64,000 nt of DNA, taken from NCBI GenBank assembly GCA_965223405.1, contig CBDCWO010000006.1, positions 6,076,001 to 6,140,000 on the forward strand, given 5' to 3'. The DNA comes from CBDCWO01 sp965223405 (GTDB lineage: Bacteria > Bacteroidota > Bacteroidia > Chitinophagales > Saprospiraceae). A program made the position numbers and the translations under genes. Below are positions 1 to 9,752 of this stretch, one piece after another (the stretch's first letter is position 1; every line of letters starts with the position of its first letter). The notes under the pieces are model-generated. The model worked only from the letters and a program-made list of their open reading frames with translations, did no database searches and had not been told where the DNA came from.

Positions 1-485
1 TGAATAAACCTACATCTGATGAAAGGGGCCAATTATATTTTCAGCGCTATGTAAACCAGTTACCCAAACCTGGCGAAATTGTGTTTTTCGATCGCAGTTG
101 GTATAATCGTGCAGTGGTAGAGCCGGTTAATGGATTTTGCACGCCTGAGGAATACGAGATCTTTATGTCCCAAGTAAATGATTTTGAAAAAATGATCACT
201 AAATCAAAGACTTATCTGATCAAATTTTATTTTTCAATCACTAAAGAGGAGCAGGCAAAGCGATTTAAAGAGATCAAGGAAAGTGCTCTAAAAAGATGGA
301 AGATTTCACCGGTAGACCTTCGTGCCCAGGAACTTTGGGATGAATATACCAAATACAAAAAAGTCATGCTCAGAGATACGGATACCAGCAATGCTCCTTG
401 GACCATTATCGATGCAAACAAAAAAACCGTTGCTCGAATTGCTGCAATTGAACATATTCTGAAAACTATACCTTATAAAAAGTAA
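1..485 (+). CDS. ppk2: Polyphosphate kinase 2 (PPK2), 5' truncated by the window edge
   Basis: The reading frame is open from base 3 and ends at 485, so only the C-terminal ~160 residues are present. PPK2 enzymes transfer phosphate between inorganic polyphosphate and nucleotides in the cytoplasm. The visible part has the family's Walker B-like FDRSWYNR block, preceded by the DERGQ..FQRYV segment and followed by PVNGFCT, then the lid helix region with KRFKEI and LKRWKISPVD, and the C-terminal APWTIIDANKK stretch. These blocks occur in this order in one-domain PPK2 proteins. The Walker A loop must lie upstream of the window. An internal GTG at 81 is not the true start, because conserved family sequence continues upstream of it. 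Whether it makes ATP/GTP or uses ADP/AMP cannot be decided from this fragment. Confidence 0.93.
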   Translation, partial: NKPTSDERGQLYFQRYVNQLPKPGEIVFFDRSWYNRAVVEPVNGFCTPEEYEIFMSQVNDFEKMITKSKTYLIKFYFSITKEEQAKRFKEIKESALKRWKISPVDLRAQELWDEYTKYKKVMLRDTDTSNAPWTIIDANKKTVARIAAIEHILKTIPYKK

Positions 486-574
486 TTTGTCCTTTAGGTT
501 TTGATGCGGACAAAATACATCTGACCGGATACTTGAAATTTCGTTATCTTTCAAGCTTATTTTAACATTCCGTT

Positions 575-2041
575 ATGATAGTACCTGTTAAAGGAAAAAT
601 TCCATATCTATTCAGGCATGCGATTTGGGCATTGCTATTAGGCGTAGTGTCCTCTGCTTCAACCCAAACTTTAATAAGTGCTACACTGCAACAAAAACTG
701 TCTAAAGCTCAATTGGTAGCTCTCGTCGGATTGGGGGGCTATATGCTGGAAGTCAACAATGGAGTTTCTACTTACGCCATCCAATACCTAACACCCCATC
801 TGGACGGTGAATTGGATACCGCAAGCGGATTCTTAGTAATTCCGGATATCCCGGATCAGGTTTGGCCTACACTAATTTATCAACACGGCACAGTAAGTTC
901 ACGGGAAGAAGTACCATCCAGAGGAAGTGGTGAATCATTAATAACTGTTCTTGCTGCTGGAGTGGGTTATATCGCCTTGGCTCCCGATTATCTGGGGCTA
1001 GGTGATTCAAAAGGATTTCATCCTTATCTTCACGCAGCGACTGAGGCCTCTTCAGCTCGTGATTTATTTCTGGCCACTAGGGACTTCCTCGTAAGTGAAG
1101 GGATCCAGCAAAACGGGCAGGTCTTTATTACAGGATATTCACAAGGCGGTCACGCTGCAATGGCATTGCATCAGGAAATGGAGCAAAGTGAATTACCGGA
1201 TGGCTTTACGGTTACTGCAGCGGCACCCATGTCAGGCCCTTATTCGATTTCGGGGGAGATGGTTAGCCGGCTTACGAGCGATGAAGAATATTTTTTTCCA
1301 GGTTATCCGGTATACACTATGCTATCCTATAATTTGGCATATGAATTGTTCGATAGTGTAGCCCAGATCATAAATCCTCCCTATGTCGCCGTATCAGAAG
1401 AATTTTTAGAAGGAGAAATAAGTCTCAACAGTCTTCATAGTCAGCTGATTGGATTGTTGCAAAAAGAAACGGGTAAAGTTGTAGTTAAAAACATATTCCA
1501 AGATAGTGTAATAGCGGCTTTGGATAATCCAGATCATCCGATTACCAAAGCCCTTGCTCTGAATGATACTTATAATTTTGTTCCTCAGAGTCCGACACGG
1601 CTAGTATATTGTATGGCTGATGATCAGGTGATATTTACCAATGCGCTGATTGCTGATTCAGTAATGCAGAATAATAATGCAGAAGATGTTGCCGCTGTTG
1701 ATGTCAATCCAACCGCTGATCATGGAGGGTGTGTAATTCCTGCCTTATTGTATGTAGTTGACTTTTTTTCACAATTCCAGGAGATCACTTCTAAAGTGGA
1801 TTACCAGATTTTATCCGAAATGCGAATGTTTCCCAATCCGGTTCAAGACCGGCTTTGGATCTCCGGATTGCCGACTAAGGGCACAATCGAAATATTCAAC
1901 ACGCAAGGAGCTGTAATACTAAGACAAAAAATTCAAAATTCGTTTGAAACTATCGAAGTGGGAACCCTGCCGTCTGGGATGTATTTTATATCCGTTCATT
2001 CACCATTTGGAAAGTCAAATCAAAAGTTGGTAATAGAATAA
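575..2041 (+). CDS. Secreted alpha/beta hydrolase (lipase/esterase-like) with T9SS C-terminal sorting domain
   Basis: A 488-residue secreted serine hydrolase. The N-terminus has a basic/hydrophobic signal (about residues 8-30). The alpha/beta fold is shown by YQHGT near residue 104 (oxyanion region), APDYLGLG, the nucleophile elbow GYSQGGHA with Ser189, the acid in ADDQV (Asp349/Asp350) and the base in DHGGC (His383). This arrangement resembles secretory-lipase/esterase families. Residues ~416-488 form a type IX secretion sorting domain: MFPNPV, then IEIFNTQG, LPSGMYF and a closing KLVIE. The protein should therefore cross the outer membrane through T9SS and be released or anchored at the surface. 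The substrate is unknown; an ester, lipid or acylated polysaccharide is possible. It lies 89 bp after the PPK2 gene and 40 bp before a YceI-like gene, with no sign of functional coupling. Confidence 0.88.
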   Translation: MIVPVKGKIPYLFRHAIWALLLGVVSSASTQTLISATLQQKLSKAQLVALVGLGGYMLEVNNGVSTYAIQYLTPHLDGELDTASGFLVIPDIPDQVWPTLIYQHGTVSSREEVPSRGSGESLITVLAAGVGYIALAPDYLGLGDSKGFHPYLHAATEASSARDLFLATRDFLVSEGIQQNGQVFITGYSQGGHAAMALHQEMEQSELPDGFTVTAAAPMSGPYSISGEMVSRLTSDEEYFFPGYPVYTMLSYNLAYELFDSVAQIINPPYVAVSEEFLEGEISLNSLHSQLIGLLQKETGKVVVKNIFQDSVIAALDNPDHPITKALALNDTYNFVPQSPTRLVYCMADDQVIFTNALIADSVMQNNNAEDVAAVDVNPTADHGGCVIPALLYVVDFFSQFQEITSKVDYQILSEMRMFPNPVQDRLWISGLPTKGTIEIFNTQGAVILRQKIQNSFETIEVGTLPSGMYFISVHSPFGKSNQKLVIE

Positions 2042-2081
2042 ACCAATTAGTATTTAGCTTGCTTAAAATCGATTTACACCA

Positions 2082-2696
2082 ATGAAAAAACAAATAACCT
2101 TGATAACCAAGCAATCTATCCAATGTTTGATATTGCCATTATGCCTAATTTTTCTCGCACCAATTGATATCAACGAATTCCTTGAATTATCCGTCGAGCC
2201 CAACCACTCAACGATTCAGTTTTCTGTGCCCATCGCAGGAGGTATAACAAGGGTAACCGGAAAGTTTACGGATTTCACCATCGATATTGACTACGTGGAA
2301 GAAGATATGACCAAATCAAAGATCCGCTCAACAATCCAGGCAGCGAGCATCAACACAGGTATTTCAGGCCGGGATGACCACTTGAGGAGTTTAGATTTTT
2401 TTGATGTAGAACAATATCCTGAAATTACTTTCAGGAGTGATACTATCTTAAAAGACAAGGAGGGATATGTGGCATTTGGCGATTTTCAAATGCATGGGAT
2501 CATTCAACGGATTAAATTACCATTTAAGATAACCGGTCGCAGTGGGGATCACACGATTGGTTTTACTTCCAGATTACGGCTGAATCGTATTCAGTTTGGA
2601 ATTGGCAATGAATTCAAACACACTTCAATTGAAAATTTTATCGCCGATGAAATCGATATTGAAATTGATTTTTGGACAAAAAAAAGAAAAAAATAA
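2082..2696 (+). CDS. YceI-family lipid-binding/periplasmic protein
   Basis: A 204-residue exported protein. After a hydrophobic N-terminal segment (about residues 10-27) comes a YceI-type lipocalin-like beta barrel. Its marks are the opening NHSTIQFSVP strand, VTGKFTDF, the conserved GRDDHLRSLDFFDVE block, YPEITFRSD, and the later HGIIQRIKLPF strand. YceI proteins bind polyisoprenoid or other amphiphilic ligands in the periplasm; their physiological role is often unclear. The size (~190-200 aa) matches the family. It is 40 bp downstream of the secreted hydrolase and may be cotranscribed with it. Confidence 0.9.
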   Translation: MKKQITLITKQSIQCLILPLCLIFLAPIDINEFLELSVEPNHSTIQFSVPIAGGITRVTGKFTDFTIDIDYVEEDMTKSKIRSTIQAASINTGISGRDDHLRSLDFFDVEQYPEITFRSDTILKDKEGYVAFGDFQMHGIIQRIKLPFKITGRSGDHTIGFTSRLRLNRIQFGIGNEFKHTSIENFIADEIDIEIDFWTKKRKK

Positions 2697-2816
2697 TCAA
2701 ATCGACACCCAGTAGAATTACTATTGAGCTTATATTCAACCAACGAGCGGCCTCAAAATACTTTTAGAATTCATGTCCAAATTCAGAGCCTGAATACCCG
2801 ATGCGTTTGAATTCCC

Positions 2817-3683
2817 ATGTTTATGCTTATTTTGTATGAGATTATGGCTCAAAACAAATTATATGGTCTAACGGCTAAGGATTTCATCCACCCCCTTGAG
2901 GAAAGGGCCATGCAAAAACTTCTGAATACCAAAGGCATCGAGAAAGTCGTGAAAAAATTCTATGATCTTGGTATTGAAAAAATTATCAAATTACAGTATA
3001 TCGGTAGTGGAATTCAAGTAACTAAAACGAATTTTCCTGAACTCATAAAGATCCTAACTCAAACTTGTGATGTATTAAATGTTACTACAGTACCCGAGCT
3101 CTATATCCAGCGATCAGAAGAACTTCAAGCGACAACTTTAGGCGTCGATCACCCCATTATTGTTCTCACATCGGAAAGTGTCAATCTATTTAATAGTCAA
3201 GAGTTGCAGTTCATTTTAGGTAGAGAAATTGCCCATATCAAATCAAATCACATCCTGTACGCTGAAATTGGAGATATATTTCCACAATTGATCGATACGT
3301 TGTCTTACGTCACCTTGGGTATAAGTGGATTGATTTCAGGAGGCATCCGATATGCATTATTTTATTGGAGTCAAATGTCGGAATATACTGCTGACCGGGG
3401 AGGATTGTTAGGCTGTCAGGATACCTATATTGCTAAATCCGTGTTGGCCAAGTTCGCTGGTCTTCCTGAAAAGCATTGGGGTAGTTTCGACATGGAAGAA
3501 TTTGACAAACAAGCACGTGAATTTGAGGGATTTACTGAAAAGTCGTTTGATAAATTTGTACGATTCATTTACGGCAACAATCTACTCCCCGTTGCTCGTG
3601 CCGGCGAAATTATTCAATGGGTGGAGTCAGGAGAGTATAACCGGTTGTGTTATGAAAAATCGGGAAAACAATGGATTGTGTAA
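2817..3683 (+). CDS. M48-family metallopeptidase-like protein with altered HEXXH motif
   Basis: A 288-residue protein resembling M48 (Ste24/HtpX-like) peptidases. The family layout is clear: an upstream domain ending in PELYIQRS, the ITSES-like strand (IIVLTSESV), the motif helix GREIAHIKSNH at residues ~135-145, a hydrophobic stretch at ~150-180, and the glutamate motif EYTADRGG with Glu189. In active M48 enzymes the helix reads HExxH; here the first zinc-ligand His is Arg136, while Glu137, His140 and Glu189 are kept. Either the protein is a non-catalytic homolog or it binds metal differently. The first ATG is at 2817; a second in-frame ATG at 2844 (MAQNK) may be the real start. There is no obvious signal peptide. 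Spacing to both neighbours is over 100 bp, so it is probably monocistronic. Confidence 0.8.
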   Translation: MFMLILYEIMAQNKLYGLTAKDFIHPLEERAMQKLLNTKGIEKVVKKFYDLGIEKIIKLQYIGSGIQVTKTNFPELIKILTQTCDVLNVTTVPELYIQRSEELQATTLGVDHPIIVLTSESVNLFNSQELQFILGREIAHIKSNHILYAEIGDIFPQLIDTLSYVTLGISGLISGGIRYALFYWSQMSEYTADRGGLLGCQDTYIAKSVLAKFAGLPEKHWGSFDMEEFDKQAREFEGFTEKSFDKFVRFIYGNNLLPVARAGEIIQWVESGEYNRLCYEKSGKQWIV

Positions 3684-3793
3684 TGACTATTTTCATCCTT
3701 TAAAAGAAAATATCTGGAATAAAATTATCGCGAATGCCGTCACAATACACAATTTGACCGCTTAATTTTTGCTAATCAACAAAAACCGGTAAC

Positions 3794-4885
3794 ATGAAAA
3801 CCATCGTAACTTTCGGTGAAATAATGGGGCGTCTTTGTCCTCCTTCCTTCCAACGATTCAGACAAAGTATGCCTGGAACACTTGAAATATCTTTTTCCGG
3901 TGCCGAAGCCAATGTAGCTGCATCCATAGCTATGTTGGGTGGTAGGGCCAGATTTGTCACCGCTTTACCGAACAATGATCTTACCGCGGCCTGCCTCAGT
4001 ACATTAAAAGGACTTGGTATTGATACATCAGGTATCCTGGTAACAAATGAAGGGAGATTTGGCCTCTATTTTGTCGAACGGGGTGCGAATCAAAGGCCAA
4101 GCAAAGTGATCTATGATCGGGATTATTCTTCGATTTCGTTGACACCGGGTACTGCATATAATTGGAACAACCTACTTGTCGATGCAGGTTGGCTTCATGT
4201 AACCGGGATCACACCGGCGCTTTCTGAAACGGCAGCCCAGGCAGCCCGGCTTGCTTTACAAAAAGCAAAGCAAAAGAATCTTGCTACTTCCATTGACTTG
4301 AATTTTAGAAAAAACCTTTGGAAATGGAAACCGGGAACGACACCTTCCATACTGGCCCAGGAAACGATGCGTTCCATGTTGCCGGCTATTGATATAGTCA
4401 TCGGTAATGAAGCTGATGCACATGATGTATTAGGCATCTCCGCTGCAAATACCAATATTGAAAAGGGATATCTGGATGCCAGTAAATATGTTGAGGTTGC
4501 TAAAGAAATTGCCAATCAATTCGGTAATGTAAAAATGGTCGCAATCACTTTACGTGAAAGTATCTCTGCATCTCATAATAACTGGGGAGCTTTGCTCTAC
4601 GATGTGGGAACCAAAAGCGCATTTTTCGCCCCATCATTTGAAGGAGAATATGTCCCTTATGAAATAAGAAATATTGTTGACCGGGTTGGTGCGGGAGATT
4701 CATTTGGGGCAGGCTTGATCTATGCGCTGAATACGCCGGAATTAGCCAATCCTGAGGATGCCTTACGATTTGCAGCCGCTGCATCTTGTCTAAAGCATTC
4801 GATCAACGGAGATTTTAATTTCAATACTCGGTTTGAGGTAGAAAGACTCATGGCAGGGTATGCCTCCGGTCGAGTGATTCGATAG
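3794..4885 (+). CDS. kdgK: PfkB-family sugar kinase, probably 2-dehydro-3-deoxygluconokinase
   Basis: A 363-residue cytoplasmic carbohydrate kinase of the PfkB/ribokinase family. The N-terminal VTFGEIMGRLCPP, the substrate region FSGAEANVAASIAMLGG, SIDLNFRKNLW in the middle and the catalytic anion hole VGAGDSFGAG (base Asp302) are all present. The GEIMxRL opening and the DxNxRxxLW block are typical of KDG kinases, which phosphorylate 2-keto-3-deoxygluconate to KDPG at the end of uronic-acid catabolism. That role fits the adjoining sulfatase and glycoside hydrolase genes, which point to an acidic polysaccharide. Another sugar-acid or fructose-type kinase is possible. The gene is 197 bp upstream of the first sulfatase and probably has its own promoter. 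Confidence 0.85.
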   Translation: MKTIVTFGEIMGRLCPPSFQRFRQSMPGTLEISFSGAEANVAASIAMLGGRARFVTALPNNDLTAACLSTLKGLGIDTSGILVTNEGRFGLYFVERGANQRPSKVIYDRDYSSISLTPGTAYNWNNLLVDAGWLHVTGITPALSETAAQAARLALQKAKQKNLATSIDLNFRKNLWKWKPGTTPSILAQETMRSMLPAIDIVIGNEADAHDVLGISAANTNIEKGYLDASKYVEVAKEIANQFGNVKMVAITLRESISASHNNWGALLYDVGTKSAFFAPSFEGEYVPYEIRNIVDRVGAGDSFGAGLIYALNTPELANPEDALRFAAAASCLKHSINGDFNFNTRFEVERLMAGYASGRVIR

Positions 4886-5082
4886 GATCAATTAAAATGC
4901 ATATGTTCCAATAACGCCGAGCTTAAAAAGCCTTATGAAATATTTCAATCTATTTTGTCGTCTCATTTTCACTGTTTATAATACTATTGACCCTTACGAA
5001 TGGCGAAATTTAGCCGAACAAATCGAATCAAAGAACAGAAACAGATGCTCAAAAAGTAGCTTATAGATAGGGTTAGTTTATA

Positions 5083-6741
5083 ATGAAAAGTTTTAAGAAA
5101 TACCAAAGTCAAAAAAAAATGCTTGGTTTTGTGCTATTGATTGCAGCCGTAACTCTATGTGGATGTACAAAAGGCAATACTAATAATCCAAAATTATTGG
5201 AAAAGCCCAACGTCTTAATTATTATGGTCGACGATTTAAATGACTGCATTGAAAATTTGGGTGGTCATGATCAATCGATTACACCAAATATGAATCGCTT
5301 GGCACAGTCGGGAGTAACTTTCCGCAGGGCTTATACCAACTCACCCATGTGTGGTCCTTCGAGAGCGAGTCTGTTTACCGGAGTTTATCCACATCACTCT
5401 AACAACTATTTCCAATCACCGTGGTACCGCTTCGAAGTGCTAAATAATACCAGGACAATGATGGAACAATTTAGAGAATCGGGATATCGTGTAATGGGTA
5501 CCGGCAAGATCCTGCATCATAATAAAAAGGATCTTTGGGATCATTTTGAGAACGAAGCGGATTACAGTCCATCCCCTTTCGATGGCGAAGAAAGAGTTCC
5601 ACATCCTGACGTACCTTCACCTTTTTCGGATATAGGATGGGTAGATGGTTCTCTCGGACCTTTCATTAACCTGGAAGGACGCATTACCTCTGAGGGAAAA
5701 AATCTTACCTGGACCACAGGAAATCCTAAAACCGGATTCAAGCCTATGCGCTACATAGACGATGACAATCGCGATCCCACTCCGGATGAACAAAATGCTT
5801 TCTGGGCAGCCTCGACCATCCACACTCTGTCCCAATCTACCGGGGAACAACCCTTTTTTCTGGCCGTAGGATTTCTAAGGCCGCACACACCCTTAGTGGC
5901 ACCACAAAAATATTTTGACCTTTTCCCAATTGATCAACTAGGTTTATCTGTCATAAAGCCAAAAGATAAGGAGGATACCCATTTGGACATTTCATATCGC
6001 GGTGATGTATTTACGCTACACATGGGAAAAAGGATGTTTAAAGCAATCAGTAAAGCCTATGGCAGCACAGAAGTTGGTCTTAAAAAATGGACCCAGGCTT
6101 ATCTGGCATGTGTGGCAGCCGTTGATGATAATATCGGTCAGATCCTCGATGCTCTCGACAAAAGCCCGCTCAGAAACAACACCATTGTAGTGCTTGCCAG
6201 TGATCATGGATTTCATATGGGCGAAAAAGATTATCTCTATAAGAATTCCCTCTGGGAGGAAAGCACGAGAATTCCTTTGTTCATACGTGTACCGGGTATA
6301 ACCCAATCCGGAACCCAGGTGGAACACCCCGTATCGCTAATAGATATCTATCCTACCCTTCTTGATCTGTGCTCACTTCCCACCCAAATTATGAAAAACC
6401 ATAAAGGACATACTCTTGATGGTCATAGTCTGCGTTCTTTGCTTGAAAATCCAGCCCAAAATACATGGAATGGTGCTCCAGCGGCACTTACGGTTGTATA
6501 CGCAGGCACAGCATATGAAAATGACGCCGGAATGCAACATTATGCAATACGAACAAATAGGTTTCGCTATATTTTGTATAATACCGGAATGGAGGAGTTA
6601 TATGATCACCAGAATGATCCACATGAATGGTACAATTTGGCAGAAAATAAAAAGAGTAAGTTAAGGGAAATGAGACGGTTACTCCAGCAGATGGTACATC
6701 CCGTTGAACTTGAAGGTTTGAAACAGACTAAGGTTAAATGA
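5083..6741 (+). CDS. Sulfatase lipoprotein (iduronate-2-sulfatase-like, S1 family)
   Basis: A 552-residue formylglycine-dependent sulfatase that removes sulfate esters from carbohydrate. A lipoprotein signal ends in TLCGC with Cys28 as the probable lipidation site. The metal-binding N-terminus IIMVDDLND is followed by the activation motif CGPSR, whose Cys90 would be converted to formylglycine. Later conserved parts are GTGKILHH, GFLRPHTP and the metal-site block ASDHGFHMGEK. The VDDLN start and the RPHTP block resemble iduronate-2-sulfatase-like members (S1_7 in SulfAtlas terms); the exact subfamily needs a profile search. It opens a cluster in the order sulfatase, GH2, sulfatase, GH78 with small gaps, so it probably desulfates the same polysaccharide. 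Confidence 0.92.
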   Translation: MKSFKKYQSQKKMLGFVLLIAAVTLCGCTKGNTNNPKLLEKPNVLIIMVDDLNDCIENLGGHDQSITPNMNRLAQSGVTFRRAYTNSPMCGPSRASLFTGVYPHHSNNYFQSPWYRFEVLNNTRTMMEQFRESGYRVMGTGKILHHNKKDLWDHFENEADYSPSPFDGEERVPHPDVPSPFSDIGWVDGSLGPFINLEGRITSEGKNLTWTTGNPKTGFKPMRYIDDDNRDPTPDEQNAFWAASTIHTLSQSTGEQPFFLAVGFLRPHTPLVAPQKYFDLFPIDQLGLSVIKPKDKEDTHLDISYRGDVFTLHMGKRMFKAISKAYGSTEVGLKKWTQAYLACVAAVDDNIGQILDALDKSPLRNNTIVVLASDHGFHMGEKDYLYKNSLWEESTRIPLFIRVPGITQSGTQVEHPVSLIDIYPTLLDLCSLPTQIMKNHKGHTLDGHSLRSLLENPAQNTWNGAPAALTVVYAGTAYENDAGMQHYAIRTNRFRYILYNTGMEELYDHQNDPHEWYNLAENKKSKLREMRRLLQQMVHPVELEGLKQTKVK

Positions 6742-6846
6742 TGGTTATGAAAAATCCATTTATGCCAACTGAAAATAACTATATAATAGCTGCAGCATCC
6801 ATATCTGATTATAAACCAACACCTGGATAAAAAGCAATCGAATAAA

Positions 6847-9747
6847 ATGAAAAATATCCTTTTTCTATCTCTTTTCAATCTAATTTTGCATGCTCATTTA
6901 ATAGCTCAAAAAATGAGCAACATGTCTCTCAATGGGGAGTGGGAAATTATTTTTGATGATGACAATTCAGGGCGTCAAGATGGATGGATGAGATCGGATA
7001 ACTTTCAAAAACATCCACATAAAACAACCATTCAAGTCCCCTCTGCCTGGGAGACAGTCAAAATGGATTATGAAGGTGTAGCATTTTACCGCAAGAAATT
7101 CAATGTTCCGGCCGATTGGTTCGACAAAATTGTAAGGGTGCACTTCGGGGCAGTAAACTATCTGTCTGAAATTTGGCTCAATGACGAAGTTGTTGGTTAT
7201 CATGAAGGAGGATTTACCCCTTTCGAATTCAGGATTGATGAAATGCTAAAAGTAGATGAAGTCAATATCTTGATATTGAGAGTAGTAGGGCCCATTATTT
7301 TGAGTGATAAAGAAGTAGATGGTATTCGTAAAATGGAAGTTCCTCAATGGCGTGGAGGGATCACTGGGGGTATTTGGCAAGATGTCGAATTAGTAGCTAC
7401 CGGTAACACGTATGTAGACGATGTTTATATCAAACCCAATATTCATGAGAATACCACCTCAATAATGGTGGAATTAAACCACACGGCTATTCGAGGTATT
7501 GAATCCACTATTTCCATCAAAACTTTTAAGGTAGAATATCCTTCCAAAATAATAGCATCCATTAAAAAAAATTGGGCACTTAGACCGGGTCGGAATGTAC
7601 AGACATGGAAGCTTAAAATTCCTAATGCCTATTATTGGTCTCCGGATCATCCACACCTGTATTCAGTTAAAATTGAAGTGTCAAATGAAGGAATAATTAC
7701 AGATACTTGGGAAGGACGATTCGGAATGCGGGAATTGACAATAAAGGACAAAGATTTTTATCTAAATGGAAAGCGTATTCACCTTAAAGCTTCTTTTTTT
7801 GAAGGTCTCTACCCCAATGGAATTGCCTATCCTGATAACGAGGCAATGGTACGCAAAGAAATTGCCTTGGCCAAACAAGCTGGATTTAACATGATTCGCC
7901 CCTGGCGTAGACCTCCGGCTCCGATGTGGTTGGATTTGGCGGATGAACTGGGTATAATGGTTGTTGGAAGCCCTGCCCTGGAATGCATGACCCTCCCGGT
8001 ATCCACTCCTTACTTACCATACCGGGTAGAAAATGAAGTACGTGAAAGCATACTGAGAGACCGCAACCGGGCTTGCATTGTTCAATGGGAGCTATTTAAC
8101 GAATTGCATCGGCCGATATTAAAGCAGCTAATGAGACCGATGGCCATGTTGGCACGCAATCTGGATGCCACCCGACTTATCCTTGATGAATCCGGAGGTT
8201 GGGCTTATGGAGCCAATATGTACTTACCGAATGAGTATGAGCCCACAAAATTCAATGATATTCATAACTATGCCGGACCGTTCATTAATAAATACCATTA
8301 TGAGGGTTATTTGTCGATCGGATTAACTGAGGAAGAAAAGAAAGCTAAAGGGTATCAGGGTAGTCGAGTTGGCAGGAATGTGGTCCCTGGATTGATGTCC
8401 TATGTTTCTGAATTGGGCTATGGAAGTTTGCCCGATTTGACCAAAGTCAACCTGCGCTTTGAAAAGTATGGAAATCCATTAACCCCAGCATACCGGTATC
8501 ATCAAAGATTGGCTGAAGAACAGGCTCAGATTATCGATGAAAGTGGTTTTAGCAGTTTGTATCCTGACCTTAGGCAGTTTTACCTTGACCAACAAAATAT
8601 TCACGGCGCAGCTAATAAAAGAATGTTGGAGGCTGTTCGTGCTAATCCGAATGTGGACGGCTATTGTATACATGCTTTGATCGGGGGAGATTGGGTATTA
8701 GGAGCCGGCATCATTGATCTCTGGAGAGGACCTAAAGGTTATGCTTACGAAGCAACGAAAGCGGCAAATCAACCTCAAATTGTTTCTATTCGACTCAATC
8801 ACCGCAATGTATATGCATCCCAGGGCACAACGCTGGAAGTAATCGGTATTAATGAATTGGATCCCACTTCGGTTGATATGTACATAGAAATCCGGAATAA
8901 GAAAGGTAAAACGGTATATCGAAATTCAAATTCTTTAAATTGGCAACACGGAGTTTCAACGCTATTCAAATCGGATCTGGAAACCAAAAAGTGGAATGGG
9001 AACTATACTGTTGAAGTATCGCTCGAGACCAGCGATGGAAATCAATTAACCAAAAATAATTACCCCTTTGATGTGTTTAGGGAAAAAGATCTTACCATAA
9101 ACAAGACCACAGTTGCTCTTTTGGATTTTGACAACCCATTGGCGACATTCCTGAAACAAAAAGGTATACAAATTGAGAAATTTAGTCCAAATACCGATCT
9201 GTCAATTCCTGTTTTTGTCACGAACGCCAACGTAAAACCAGTAAAGGACAAAGTCGACTTTACAGAATTGTTTGAATTTATTCGGAAGGGAGGAACGACC
9301 ATTTATATTGAAGGTGTAAGGAATAGTATAGATAATGAACTTCCGGCATTTCCTTTCCTAGCCAGAGTCCACCCTGCCAGAGGCCTTTGGACATGCATTC
9401 CTCATCTGGTAAAATCCCATAAAATATTCGACGGATTGCCATCAAATTGCATGATGCGCGATATTTATGAAAATGTTTGGCCTTTGACCACGTTACGGGA
9501 TTTAAGGACATCTAATGGCTCTAAGATCGAAACTATCGTGGCTTCTATCGGATTTGATTGGTTTTCTCGCGAGCATAAGATGCATTATTCCGGCCCTGGT
9601 TCCTCTTGGTGGGGATCAGACTTCGCTATACTATCCATCGGAGAAGGACGTTGTTTGATATCCCAATTAAGACTGTTAGAAAATCTTAACCAAGATCCGG
9701 TGGCAGATAAAATTCTTCTTAACATACTTTCGTATCTCAAATCCTAA
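6847..9747 (+). CDS. Glycoside hydrolase family 2 protein with extra C-terminal Rossmann-like region
   Basis: A 966-residue exported GH2 enzyme (signal peptide about residues 1-20, ending LIAQ). Domains in order: the sugar-binding jelly roll (~25-185) with NGEWEI, VPSAWE and GVAFYRKKF; the Ig-like sandwich (~190-295); and the TIM barrel (~300-640) with FFEGLYPNG and MIRPWRRP. The presumed acid/base is Glu419 in QWELFNELH and the presumed nucleophile Glu522 in YVSELGYG. GH2 includes beta-galactosidases, beta-glucuronidases and beta-mannosidases; the specificity here is not evident. After the barrel come a beta-rich linker (~645-750) and a ~210-residue tail with TVALLDFDNP, IRKGGTTIYIEG and EGRCLISQLRL, reminiscent of a glutamine-amidotransferase-like fold seen at the ends of some glycosidases. 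The gene lies between two sulfatase genes, only 5 bp before the second. Confidence 0.9.
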   Translation: MKNILFLSLFNLILHAHLIAQKMSNMSLNGEWEIIFDDDNSGRQDGWMRSDNFQKHPHKTTIQVPSAWETVKMDYEGVAFYRKKFNVPADWFDKIVRVHFGAVNYLSEIWLNDEVVGYHEGGFTPFEFRIDEMLKVDEVNILILRVVGPIILSDKEVDGIRKMEVPQWRGGITGGIWQDVELVATGNTYVDDVYIKPNIHENTTSIMVELNHTAIRGIESTISIKTFKVEYPSKIIASIKKNWALRPGRNVQTWKLKIPNAYYWSPDHPHLYSVKIEVSNEGIITDTWEGRFGMRELTIKDKDFYLNGKRIHLKASFFEGLYPNGIAYPDNEAMVRKEIALAKQAGFNMIRPWRRPPAPMWLDLADELGIMVVGSPALECMTLPVSTPYLPYRVENEVRESILRDRNRACIVQWELFNELHRPILKQLMRPMAMLARNLDATRLILDESGGWAYGANMYLPNEYEPTKFNDIHNYAGPFINKYHYEGYLSIGLTEEEKKAKGYQGSRVGRNVVPGLMSYVSELGYGSLPDLTKVNLRFEKYGNPLTPAYRYHQRLAEEQAQIIDESGFSSLYPDLRQFYLDQQNIHGAANKRMLEAVRANPNVDGYCIHALIGGDWVLGAGIIDLWRGPKGYAYEATKAANQPQIVSIRLNHRNVYASQGTTLEVIGINELDPTSVDMYIEIRNKKGKTVYRNSNSLNWQHGVSTLFKSDLETKKWNGNYTVEVSLETSDGNQLTKNNYPFDVFREKDLTINKTTVALLDFDNPLATFLKQKGIQIEKFSPNTDLSIPVFVTNANVKPVKDKVDFTELFEFIRKGGTTIYIEGVRNSIDNELPAFPFLARVHPARGLWTCIPHLVKSHKIFDGLPSNCMMRDIYENVWPLTTLRDLRTSNGSKIETIVASIGFDWFSREHKMHYSGPGSSWWGSDFAILSIGEGRCLISQLRLLENLNQDPVADKILLNILSYLKS

Positions 9748-9752
9748 ATCTT

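Noticed and set aside
3430..3765. A 111-codon plus-strand frame overlapping the M48-like gene
   Set aside because: It is in another frame inside conserved M48 coding sequence and has no family features.
4935..5066. A short frame beginning MKYFNLFCRLIF upstream of the first sulfatase
   Set aside because: It resembles the beginning of a signal peptide, and a one-base shift would extend it, but it is too short and lacks any recognisable mature part.
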